The notes: a model not told the origin generated them from the sequence alone. Shown: positions 1 to 6,693, counted from the stretch's first letter. The stretch is DNA of 8,764 nt from Acidobacteriaceae bacterium (GCA_019239585.1 JAFAZU010000618.1:1-8764), one strand, 5' to 3'. Numbers and translations: made by a program.

Positions 1-855
1 GACATCGAAATGTTCGGAAGCAAACATTTTGCCCGTGCGGCCCATGCCGGATTGCACTTCATCGTGGATCAACAAAATGCCGTACTGGTCGGCAATGCGG
101 CGGAGTTCATGATGAAACTTGGCAGGCGGGACGAGATAGCCGCCTTCGCCTTGTACCGGCTCTACAACAATCGCAGCGACTTCTTCGGCGGGCAGAATGG
201 TCTTGAAGAGACGCTCTTCAATTACCTTGACGCACTCCACATCGCAGGTGGAAGGTTCTTTCTTGTAGGCGCAACGATAACAGTAAGCATAGGGAATATG
301 CTGGACGGGAAGCGAAGGGTGGAAGCGGCGGCGCTGGGTGACTTTACTGCCGGTAAGCGAGAGGGCACCCATGGTGCGGCCGTGAAAGCCTCCCAAAAAT
401 GCGATGAACTGGTCGCGGCCGGAATGGTAACGAGCCAGTTTGAGAGCGGCTTCAATCGCTTCAGCGCCCGAGTTGCCGAAATACACGCGCCGGGGGACGT
501 CTCCGGGAGTGAGGGCAGCTAATTTTTCAGCAAGCTGAACCATACCTTCGTAGTAGAAGTCGGTTCCAGACATGTGAAGGAACTGCGCCGCCTGTTGCTG
601 GATCGCTGAGACAACGCGCGGGTGCGAGTGTCCGGCAGCGACCACGGCAATACCGGCGTTGAAGTCGAGAAAGCGATTGCCATCGACATCTTCCACGACA
701 GCGCCCTCGCCCCGTTTGATGACAAACGGGTAACAGCGCGTATAGGAAGGCGATAACACCGCCTGATCCCGCGCAATAATCTCTTTGGCTTTCGGGCCTG
801 GCAGCTCGCTAACCAGGTGCGGAAGCAGTTCCGGCTGGACGATTTGGGTCGTCAT
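1..855 (-). CDS. Class III PLP aminotransferase (acetylornithine/4-aminobutyrate aminotransferase family), C-terminus off the left edge
   Basis: This PLP-dependent fold-type I enzyme transfers amino groups between an amino acid (ornithine- or GABA-like) and a 2-oxo acid in the cytoplasm. The 285 visible codons show the N-terminal half of the family: the PLP-phosphate segment NSGAEAIEAALKLAR starting at N128, F157-H158 in GGFHGRT (cofactor stacking), VEPVQGEGG, and D265 in HDEVQSGMGRTGK, which pairs with the pyridine nitrogen. The Schiff-base lysine should lie just beyond the window, so activity cannot be judged. The ATG at 853-855 follows a good GAGGTG ribosome binding site by about 7 bases. 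A Cys pattern C192-x2-C195-x8-C204-x3-C208 lies in the insert after PYAY. This is reminiscent of archaeal-type members of the group, some of which are amino-acid racemases rather than transaminases. The family is certain; the substrate is not. Confidence 0.95.
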   Translation of the reverse strand, partial: MTTQIVQPELLPHLVSELPGPKAKEIIARDQAVLSPSYTRCYPFVIKRGEGAVVEDVDGNRFLDFNAGIAVVAAGHSHPRVVSAIQQQAAQFLHMSGTDFYYEGMVQLAEKLAALTPGDVPRRVYFGNSGAEAIEAALKLARYHSGRDQFIAFLGGFHGRTMGALSLTGSKVTQRRRFHPSLPVQHIPYAYCYRCAYKKEPSTCDVECVKVIEERLFKTILPAEEVAAIVVEPVQGEGGYLVPPAKFHHELRRIADQYGILLIHDEVQSGMGRTGKMFASEHFDV

Positions 856-908
856 GCAAAACACCTCAATAATTTCTAATCAACAAAACTAGGGAAGGGA
901 AGGCCGCG

Positions 909-930
909 TGACTACTGCCGGAGCTAGTCA
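909..930. repeat. Inverted repeat TGACTA-N10-TAGTCA
   Basis: A perfect 6-base inverted repeat with a 10-base spacer lies 54 bases upstream of the aminotransferase start. The size and position would suit an operator for a dimeric repressor or a short 5' leader hairpin on the minus strand. A 6-base arm can arise by chance in a window of this size, so the functional call is weak. Confidence 0.3.
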
Positions 931-1020
931 GCGCCAAAGAGGGAGGGCCGGCTGTTGGCGGGAATCGCCATAGTTCTACTTTAATCCAGAAGTGGGCGGC
1001 GGCGGGAAATGTTCTTAAAA

Positions 1021-1050
1021 TTGAAACAAACTACGCACACTCTCTATGCT
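1021..1050 (+). promoter_or_regulatory. Weak candidate sigma-70 promoter for the ATPase cassette
   Basis: TTGAAA at 1021-1026 (5 of 6 matches to the -35 consensus) and TATGCT at 1045-1050 (4 of 6 to the -10) are 18 bases apart and face the ATPase. The predicted start of transcription would fall at about 1056-1058, inside the AAAGGGAGG purine run at 1051-1059 that would otherwise serve as the ribosome binding site. Either the promoter lies elsewhere or the leader is very short. Confidence 0.25.
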
Positions 1051-1073
1051 AAAGGGAGGTGCAAATCGCTGAA

Positions 1074-2240
1074 ATGTCAAAACCTCCTGTTATTTCCCGT
1101 GTGGTTTTGCGGAACTATAAAAGTATCCGCCATTGTGACGTGCGTTTGGAGCCCATTACTTTCCTGGTTGGACCCAACGGGGCAGGCAAAAGCAACTTTG
1201 TTGAAGCACTACGATTTCTCTCGTTCGGGCTTAGCAACTCATTGGAGCAAGCAATTGAAAATCGCTCGGGGTTTCACAACATTCTCCGTAAAAGCCCGGC
1301 CAAGGTGTCACAGATTGCTTTTGAGATTTGTTTTCGGCTTGGACTTCAGACAAGCGGGACATATTTCGTAACTATAGAGGCTGCTCAAGATGGGCCAATC
1401 GTGGTTACGCATGAGGAATGCATCGTTTGCTCCCAGAAAGGTCGTGATTGATTCAAGGTAGACAAGGAGGCTGTTGACAGCAACCAAGGACCGGTACCTG
1501 CCGCATCTGAAGGGAAGCTGTATTTAGCCAATGCATCAGGTATTGAACCATTTGAATCTGTATATCGAACTTTATCCAGCATTGTAGTTTATAATCCTGT
1601 TCCGGATGAGATACGTGGGTTCAAATCTGAAAAAAGGTATCGGAGCCTTGATCGGACAGGGAGCGCTTTGGCCGAAATCGTTTACAAATTAAAGAGCTCT
1701 GATCCCGAAAGACTTACACGCATTAGTGAGTATCTCCAAAAAATTAGCCCAGAGATACACGCCGTTGAGGCGCTGTCTGTTGACTCGAATTATAGCTTGC
1801 GGTTCAATGTGAAACAAGCTCCAGGCGTATATGAAACCTTCTCAGCGCAAAATGTGTCCGATGGAACTTTGCGGGCGCTCGCTGTACTTGTGGGCCTCTT
1901 TCAAAAAAATGAGCATCATCCGTTATCGTTAATCGCTCTTAAAGAGCCAGAAGCAGGGGTACATCCTGCTGCTGCTGGTGTGCTTTTTGATGCTCTCATG
2001 GAGGCCAGTTACAACAAACAAGTTGTCGTTACAAGCCATAGTCCTGATCTGTTGGATAGAAATGACATTCCAGAGAACGCTTTAAGGGCTGTTGTTATGG
2101 AGCAGGGTGAGACGATTATCGGTGACGTTGATGAGGCCGGAAAAACAGTTATGAGAGAGCGCCTTTACACTGCTGGTGAGCTTCTAAGAATGGATCAACT
2201 CAGGCCGGAAGGTATTTCAAACCTTGCCGATGTTGGCTGA
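1074..2240 (+). pseudogene. SMC/OLD-like AAA ATPase (COG4637 type), interrupted by an in-frame TGA
   Basis: This is a near full-length (388 codons) predicted ATPase of the ABC/SMC-like AAA_21 group. The Walker A GPNGAGKSN is at residues 33-41, the signature-like SDGTLR at 262-267, the Walker B/D-loop region LIALKEPEAGVHP has K290 as its key position, and the switch motif TSHSPDLLD has H322. The reading frame stays open on both sides of one TGA at 1449-1451 (codon 126), and the flanking protein is continuous in the same frame, so this is one gene split by a nonsense codon. The next in-frame start is a TTG at 1668. K290 stands where the Mg-coordinating Asp/Glu is expected. The start chosen is ATG 1074, downstream of AAAGGGAGG with a longish 14-base gap; GTG 1059 overlaps that purine run. 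Base composition is AT-richer than the neighbours (22 of 60 G+C at 1681-1740 against 35 of 60 at 5041-5100, hand counts). A sequencing error at the TGA cannot be excluded. Confidence 0.85.
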
Positions 2241-2607
2241 TGTGGTGAACTTTGGTTTCATCATCGAGGGCAAGGGGGAGGCTGTTGCTCAGCGTCAAAG
2301 TGTCTCAATTATTATTCCTCAAACTGAGTTTGAGAATTTGTTTTTGGCTGCTGCCGGATCGCTAGCTGGCAAGAGAGGCTTACAAGATGATATTTTGGCT
2401 CCGGAGCATCCAGAAACAATTCGCAATGCCAAAGGGTGGTTAAGCGACAATATGGTCTCAGGAAGAGCATACTCGCCCACATTAGATCAAGCTGCATTTG
2501 CGGCCTCAATGGAATTAGCCGCAGCAAGGCGCTGCCGCTCATTCAATCGGTTGTATCGGGAGATTGAACGGTTGTGTTCCGAAGCTATTAAGTCTGAAGC
2601 TCCATAG
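2230..2607 (+). pseudogene. DUF4276-type partner of the ATPase, apparently internally deleted
   Basis: The protein of about 125 residues opens with FGFIIEGKGEA, the N-terminal (I/V)EGxGE motif of DUF4276 proteins. It then jumps directly to the C-terminal half: TEFENLFLAAAGSLAGKRGL, IRNAKGWLS, YSPTLDQ and RLYREIERL. From memory, family members are about 200 residues. They have a central block with an acidic, DDDCP-like motif between these two parts, and that block is missing here, with the frame preserved. The gene overlaps the ATPase end by 11 bases if ATG 2230 is used; TTG 2224 (11 bases after GGAAGG) or GTG 2242/2245 are alternatives. ATPase-DUF4276 pairing is a recurrent gene neighbourhood whose role I do not know; a nuclease or defence function would be by analogy only. 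It is called a pseudogene because the putative active region is absent. A naturally short variant is the alternative. Confidence 0.65.
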
Positions 2608-2651
2608 CTGACTGAAGTGTATAGCAGGTTCTGGTCGATGCGTTTTCTTAC

Positions 2652-2680
2652 TAACGGTTAGTTAATTAACCCGTTACAAT
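2652..2680 (+). promoter_or_regulatory. xseB: AT-rich palindromic element and -10-like TACAAT before xseB
   Basis: The 79-base gap before xseB holds TAACGG (2652-2657) facing CCGTTA (2671-2676), and inside it the perfect palindrome GTTAATTAAC (2661-2670). TACAAT (2675-2680) matches the -10 consensus at 5 of 6 positions and ends 6 bases before the xseB ATG. There is no recognisable -35 hexamer at the right distance, as the sequence there is TAACGG. The arrangement could be an operator overlapping the operon promoter. It is not a terminator for the upstream cassette, because no T run follows. Confidence 0.45.
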
Positions 2681-2686
2681 GGTTCG

Positions 2687-2935
2687 ATGCCGGAGGAGAG
2701 GACGGAAACGCTCAGCTTTGAAGCTCGTCTGGATGAGCTGGAGCGCATTGTGAAAGAGCTAGAACGGGGCGATCTTCCCCTGGAGCAGAGTCTTTCTCTC
2801 TTTGAAGCGGGCATGCGGCTGAGCGCTGACTGCAAGCGTCAATTAGAGGAAGCGGAAACGCGCGTTGAAATTTTAACCAAGAAAGGTTCGGAGATTATTG
2901 CTGTTCCGTTTAATCCTGATAAGCCGCTGAAATGA
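2687..2935 (+). CDS. xseB: Exodeoxyribonuclease VII small subunit
   Basis: XseB binds the large subunit XseA to make exonuclease VII, which degrades single-stranded DNA from both ends in repair and recombination. The 82-residue protein has the family pattern SFEARLDELERIVKELERG, LPLEQSLSLFEAGMRLS and a second helix rich in charged residues, giving the usual helical hairpin. Length is typical. ATG 2687 is the only possible start, because a TAA lies in frame at 2663 with no start codon in between. No Shine-Dalgarno sequence precedes it, which with the TACAAT at 2675-2680 suggests a leaderless mRNA. Its stop overlaps the next start in ATGA. xseA, often adjacent, is not upstream here; the degraded ATPase cassette is. 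Confidence 0.93.
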   Translation: MPEERTETLSFEARLDELERIVKELERGDLPLEQSLSLFEAGMRLSADCKRQLEEAETRVEILTKKGSEIIAVPFNPDKPLK

Positions 2936-3834
2936 CACCCACGCAGCAAGCTAGATTGTCTGACTACCTTGCCGAACAGGTCCAGTCCGTGGACCGTGCG
3001 CTGGACGAATGGATCCCCGAGGAAAGTGTTGAACCTACGACGATTCATCGCGCCATGCGCTACAGCCTCTTTGCCGGAGGAAAGCGCATCCGGCCGGTTC
3101 TGGCAGTTGCCGCCGCTCACACAGTTTCTCCTTCCCCACAAGGGATCGAGAATGCCGCCGCCACGCTGGAGCTGATCCATACTTACTCGCTCATTCATGA
3201 CGATCTGCCTGCGCTGGACAACGATGATCTGCGCCGGGGGCGACCCACTTGCCACAAAGTATTTGGCGAGGCCATGGCGATCCTGGCCGGTGATTCTTTG
3301 CTGACTCTTGCTTTTGAAGTACTGAGCCGGTTGAAGCATGTCAGCGCGGAGAAGAAAATTGTCCTGGTAGAAGAATTGTCGCGTGCGGCAGGCACCGTAG
3401 GCGGAATGATTGGCGGCCAGGTCAATGATATCGAGGGCGAAGGCAAGGAACCTAGCGCTTTATTGCTCGAATCGATCCATCGCGCCAAAACAGGCGCTCT
3501 GCTGCGGGCCAGCGTGCGGATGGGAGCGATTTATGCGGGTGCGACCGATGCGGAATTAGCGGTTCTTTCCGAGTATGGTGAGCATGTCGGCCTCGCTTTC
3601 CAGATCATTGATGACGTGCTCGATGTCGAGCAAACCTCCGATGCTCTGGGTAAAACCGCAGGCAAGGATCAAGCGCAGCAGAAAATCACGTTTCCGGCTG
3701 TGTATGGGCTTGAGCAGTCCCGCATGATGGCCGAAAAGGAGCGCCAGGCTGCGCACCGGGCTTTAAATCAGTTTGGTGAACGCGCAGAGCGCTTGCGCCA
3801 GATTGCCGATTATATTGTCCTGCGTTCTGCTTGA
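2932..3834 (+). CDS. ispA: Farnesyl/geranyl diphosphate synthase (short-chain polyprenyl synthetase)
   Basis: This cytoplasmic enzyme condenses isopentenyl diphosphate with allylic diphosphates to give C10-C15 (possibly C20) isoprenoid diphosphates for quinones, undecaprenyl phosphate and other lipids. The 300 residues carry GGKRIRP (49-55), the first Asp-rich motif DDLPALD (90-96) followed by NDDLRRGRPTCH, GGQVNDIEGEGK, and the second Asp-rich motif DDVLD (227-231). These are the Mg-diphosphate binding residues, so the enzyme looks intact. The start overlaps the xseB stop by 4 bases (ATGA) without its own ribosome binding site, implying translational coupling. Product chain length cannot be fixed from sequence. 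Unlike the Bacillus-type order, dxs does not follow. Confidence 0.95.
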   Translation: MTPTQQARLSDYLAEQVQSVDRALDEWIPEESVEPTTIHRAMRYSLFAGGKRIRPVLAVAAAHTVSPSPQGIENAAATLELIHTYSLIHDDLPALDNDDLRRGRPTCHKVFGEAMAILAGDSLLTLAFEVLSRLKHVSAEKKIVLVEELSRAAGTVGGMIGGQVNDIEGEGKEPSALLLESIHRAKTGALLRASVRMGAIYAGATDAELAVLSEYGEHVGLAFQIIDDVLDVEQTSDALGKTAGKDQAQQKITFPAVYGLEQSRMMAEKERQAAHRALNQFGERAERLRQIADYIVLRSA

Positions 3835-4595
3835 GTCACCGGAAACAACGCTTGGACGTCCTGCTCGTTGAACGAGGGATGGTGGAGTCGCGGGAGAAAG
3901 CGGCTGCACTGATTCTGGCGGGAGTAGTCCGCGTCAATGGGCAGAAGGCGGACAAGCCGGGTCGAATGGTGGAAGCGGATGCTCCCGTTGATATTGAGCA
4001 AGCGCTGAAGTATGTCAGTCGCGGCGGGTTGAAGCTCGAAGCAGCGCTCCTCGGGTTTCACGTGGATGTGCGCGGCAAGGTTTGCATGGATGTGGGAACG
4101 TCCACGGGCGGCTTTACGGACTGCTTGCTCCAGAATGGCGCTCTTCGCGTCCATGCCGTTGATACGGGAGCGGGGCAAATTGACTGGAAGCTGCGCAATG
4201 ACGAGCGTGTGGTTCTGCACGAACGCTGCAATGCGCGTTATCTCACTTTTGCCGATATCGGCGAGACCATCGATGTTTTGGCCTGCGACGTGAGTTTTAT
4301 CTCTGTGACGCTACTGATTCCGGCGCTGGCGCCTTTGCTGAAGCCAGAGGGTGATTGGATCATTCTGGTGAAACCGCAATTTGAGGTGGGGCGTGAACTG
4401 GTGGGCAAAGGGGGCATTGTGCGCGACCCGACGGCGCATCGCTCCGCGTGCGAAAAAGTAGCTAGTACACTCGCCGACTTTGGGTTCAACTCCTCTTTGA
4501 TGGATAGCCCGATCTCCGGCGCGGAAGGGAACCGTGAGTTTCTCCTTCATGCCCGCCACAGGTTACCCTATTTTTTAAACCCCGACGACAAATGA
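3831..4595 (+). CDS. tlyA: TlyA family rRNA 2'-O-ribose methyltransferase (S4 domain + FtsJ-like)
   Basis: TlyA proteins use SAM to methylate ribose 2'-OH groups of cytidines in 16S/23S rRNA; some homologues are annotated as hemolysins. The 254-residue protein has an N-terminal S4 RNA-binding domain (RLDVLLVERG, SREKAAALILAGVVRVNG, residues 7-60), the linker RGGLKLE (64-70) and a Rossmann methyltransferase with SAM motif MDVGTSTGGF (86-95), AVDTGAGQIDWKLR, CDVSFIS and LVKPQFEVG. The start is TTG at 3831, forming a TTGA overlap with the ispA stop. The reading begins SHRKQRLDVLL as in the family, and no better start exists. A non-AUG start without a ribosome binding site points to coupling with ispA. 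Which rRNA site is modified is not deducible. Confidence 0.93.
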   Translation: MSHRKQRLDVLLVERGMVESREKAAALILAGVVRVNGQKADKPGRMVEADAPVDIEQALKYVSRGGLKLEAALLGFHVDVRGKVCMDVGTSTGGFTDCLLQNGALRVHAVDTGAGQIDWKLRNDERVVLHERCNARYLTFADIGETIDVLACDVSFISVTLLIPALAPLLKPEGDWIILVKPQFEVGRELVGKGGIVRDPTAHRSACEKVASTLADFGFNSSLMDSPISGAEGNREFLLHARHRLPYFLNPDDK

Positions 4596-5452
4596 ATCAA
4601 ATCAAAACAGTCGGTATCATCTCAAAACCAAAGATTGCGCAGGCTGCCGAAATTGTTTCCGGCCTGCTGCAATGGCTGGAGGCGCGCGGCATACAGCCTC
4701 GTTGCGACGAGCAAACGGCGCAGTACGCGGGCATCAATGAGTTTTATTCCCGTGAGCAATTGCCGGACGGTACGGATCTAATTATAGTTCTTGGTGGAGA
4801 CGGCACGCTGCTCTCGGCGGCGCGGGTGGTGGCGGGCCGCGATATTCCGCTCTTTGCAGTGAACCTGGGACATCTTGGTTTTCTCACTTCCATCCAGTTG
4901 GATGATCTGTATCCCACGCTGGAACAGGTTCTGCAGGGAGAACCGCGGATCGGACATCGCGCCATGGTCGCTTGTGAGCTTCTTCGCAATGGCGAGACGA
5001 TTGGCAGCTACTGCGCCTTGAATGACGTCGTCATCACTAAATCAGAACTGGCGCGTATGATTGATCTCGATGCGTGGGTGGGCGACCACTTCGTGGCTGC
5101 TTACAAAGCGGACGGATTAATCATCGCCACGCCGACCGGCTCGACCGCTTACTCGCTGTCGGCTGGCGGTCCAGTCATCTTCCCCACGGTAGCGGCTTTC
5201 TGCATTACGCCGATCTGCCCGCACATGCTGACGAATCGCCCGGTAATCGTGCCGGATAACCGCGTTATTAAAATTCTCAACCATGGAGCCGAGGGAACAT
5301 TTTTGACCATTGACGGTCAGGTGGGAGAGCCGCTGCACCCAGGCGACTACATCGTGTGCCGCGCATCTCCGAACGCCATTCACCTAATTCGGCCGCCGAA
5401 AGCGCTGTTCTTTGACGTGCTGCGCGAAAAACTGAAATGGGGAGAACGCTAG
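4592..5452 (+). CDS. nadK: NAD kinase
   Basis: NadK phosphorylates NAD to NADP using ATP or polyphosphate and sets the NADP(H) pool. The 286-residue protein shows the catalytic GGDGT (68-72, in VLGGDGTLLSAAR), N144-D145 (LNDVVI), the NAD-binding segment ATPTGSTAYSLSAGGP starting at A179, and the C-terminal TIDGQVGEPL. Length matches the family and all expected motifs are present. It overlaps the tlyA stop by 4 bases (ATGA). Adjacent tlyA and nadK is a widespread arrangement in bacteria, supporting both calls. Confidence 0.96.
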   Translation: MNQIKTVGIISKPKIAQAAEIVSGLLQWLEARGIQPRCDEQTAQYAGINEFYSREQLPDGTDLIIVLGGDGTLLSAARVVAGRDIPLFAVNLGHLGFLTSIQLDDLYPTLEQVLQGEPRIGHRAMVACELLRNGETIGSYCALNDVVITKSELARMIDLDAWVGDHFVAAYKADGLIIATPTGSTAYSLSAGGPVIFPTVAAFCITPICPHMLTNRPVIVPDNRVIKILNHGAEGTFLTIDGQVGEPLHPGDYIVCRASPNAIHLIRPPKALFFDVLREKLKWGER

Positions 5453-5454
5453 GC

Positions 5455-6693
5455 ATGCAGTTTCTGAAAAAGTTTTCGCTGACGTCGTGGATTTTTGTTG
5501 CGCTGATTGTAGGAATCGTACTCGGGATTTTTTTCCCGGAGTTTTCCAGAAATCTCGTGCCGGTCAGCAATATCTTCCTGCGGCTGATTCGCTCGATTGT
5601 AGGACCTTTGCTCTTCGGCACTCTGGTTTACGGCATTGCCTCAGCGGGCGAACTGAAAACCATGGGCCGCATTGCGCTGAAGGCTGTCACTTACTTTGAG
5701 ATTGCAACCACTCTCGCGCTGATCATCGGCCTGATTATGGTGAATCTGATGCGCCCCGGCGTAGGAGTTCCACTGAACGAAAGCGGAGGCGCGAAAATAC
5801 CGACACTGGCGAAACCCGTGTCTCTTTCTCAGGTTCTGGAACACGCGGTACCGGCAAACATTTTCGAGTCGCTGACGCAAAATGATGTGCTGCAGATGGT
5901 GGTTTTCTTTTTTCTATTTGGAGCGGCGTGTTCTGCTGTGGGGTCGAGGGCGGAGCCGGTGATCAATTTTGCTGGTTCAGTAGCGGAGGTGATGTTTCGT
6001 TACACAAAGTACGTCATGTATGTAGCTCCGTTTGGCGTGGGCGCGGCGATTGCAGTGACGATTGGATCAAAGGGCATTGGCGTGCTGTTCGGTTTGGGCA
6101 AGCTGGTGGGCACGCTTTATCTGGCGCAGACGCTTTTCGTTCTGCTAGTCTTGGGATCGGCGCTCACGATTGCGCGAGTGCCGATTGGGCCATTTATCAA
6201 GGCAGTCCGGCAGCCTTTTCTTTTGGCCTTTTCTACGGCTTCCAGCGAGGCCGCTCTACCTTTGGCGCTGGAGAACATGGAGCGCTTTGGCGTCCCGAAA
6301 CATATCGTCGGATTCGTTCTCCCCACCGGCTATAGCTTCAATCTGGATGGGTCCACGCTGTATTTATCTCTCGCTTCAGTTTTCATCGCACAGGCCGCTG
6401 GTGTTCACATGCCATTGAGCACACAAATCACCATGATGCTAACGTTAATGCTGACGAGCAAAGGCGTAGCAGCGGTGCCGAGAGCTTCACTTGTCATTCT
6501 GGCCGGCACCCTGGGCACGTTTCAGCTTCCGCTCGAAGGTATCACGCTCATTCTGGGCGTCGATGCGTTGATGGATATGTGCCGCACATCCGTTAATCTG
6601 CTAGGCAACTGCGTAGCCACGGCGGTGGTGGCACGTTGGGAGGGCGTTTCGCTGAAACATCACACGTCCGACGTGCTGGAAGTGATAGGTTAG
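5455..6693 (+). CDS. Dicarboxylate/amino acid:cation symporter (DAACS family, GltP/GltT/DctA-like)
   Basis: This inner-membrane secondary transporter takes up glutamate/aspartate or C4-dicarboxylates with Na+ or H+. It has 412 residues, many hydrophobic helices, and the family's hairpin and binding motifs: STASSEAALPLAL (HP1), NLDGSTLY (296-303, canonical NMDGT), LTSKGVAAVPRASLVILAGTL region (HP2), and D370, D374, R377, T378, N381 and N385 in TM8. D374 and R377 correspond to the amino- and side-chain-carboxylate-binding residues of GltPh, which favours an acidic amino acid. N385 replaces the Na+-site Asp of GltPh, resembling DctA. ATG 5455 is preferred over ATG 5437 because GGGGAG at 5439-5444 stands 10 bases before it and the earlier start would overlap nadK. 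It follows nadK by 2 bases, so it is the last gene of the operon. Its TAG interlocks with the ymdB stop. Confidence 0.93.
   Translation: MQFLKKFSLTSWIFVALIVGIVLGIFFPEFSRNLVPVSNIFLRLIRSIVGPLLFGTLVYGIASAGELKTMGRIALKAVTYFEIATTLALIIGLIMVNLMRPGVGVPLNESGGAKIPTLAKPVSLSQVLEHAVPANIFESLTQNDVLQMVVFFFLFGAACSAVGSRAEPVINFAGSVAEVMFRYTKYVMYVAPFGVGAAIAVTIGSKGIGVLFGLGKLVGTLYLAQTLFVLLVLGSALTIARVPIGPFIKAVRQPFLLAFSTASSEAALPLALENMERFGVPKHIVGFVLPTGYSFNLDGSTLYLSLASVFIAQAAGVHMPLSTQITMMLTLMLTSKGVAAVPRASLVILAGTLGTFQLPLEGITLILGVDALMDMCRTSVNLLGNCVATAVVARWEGVSLKHHTSDVLEVIG

Larger units (their letters stand above)
856..1073. other. Divergent intergenic spacer with small inverted repeats
   Basis: This 218-base stretch separates the start of the minus-strand aminotransferase from the plus-strand ATPase and should carry both promoters. 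I see no coding sequence that I trust. It contains TGACTA-N10-TAGTCA at 909-930, CGCCAA-N17-TTGGCG at 932-960, and GGCG-N5-CGCC at 957-969. The last two share bases and so are mutually exclusive as hairpins. None is followed by a T run on either strand, so they do not look like terminators. Confidence 0.6.

Noticed and set aside
10..522. 170-codon open frame on the plus strand
   Set aside because: It lies antisense to the clearly recognisable aminotransferase and its translation has no family features.
955..985. TTGGCG / TTTAAT as a plus-strand promoter
   Set aside because: The spacing is 19 bases, the -35 match is poor, and it overlaps the inverted repeats.
1009..1371. 120-codon open frame on the plus strand
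   Set aside because: It overlaps the ATPase N-terminus in another frame, while the ATPase frame carries the Walker A motif.
1449..1451. TGA as a selenocysteine or programmed-readthrough codon
   Set aside because: No convincing SECIS-like hairpin is visible just downstream, the ATPase family is not known for selenocysteine, and other lesions in the same cassette favour plain decay.
2839..3339. 166-codon open frame on the minus strand
   Set aside because: It is antisense to xseB/ispA, whose motifs are unambiguous.
3810..4220. 136-codon open frame on the minus strand
   Set aside because: It is antisense to tlyA with no recognisable domain.
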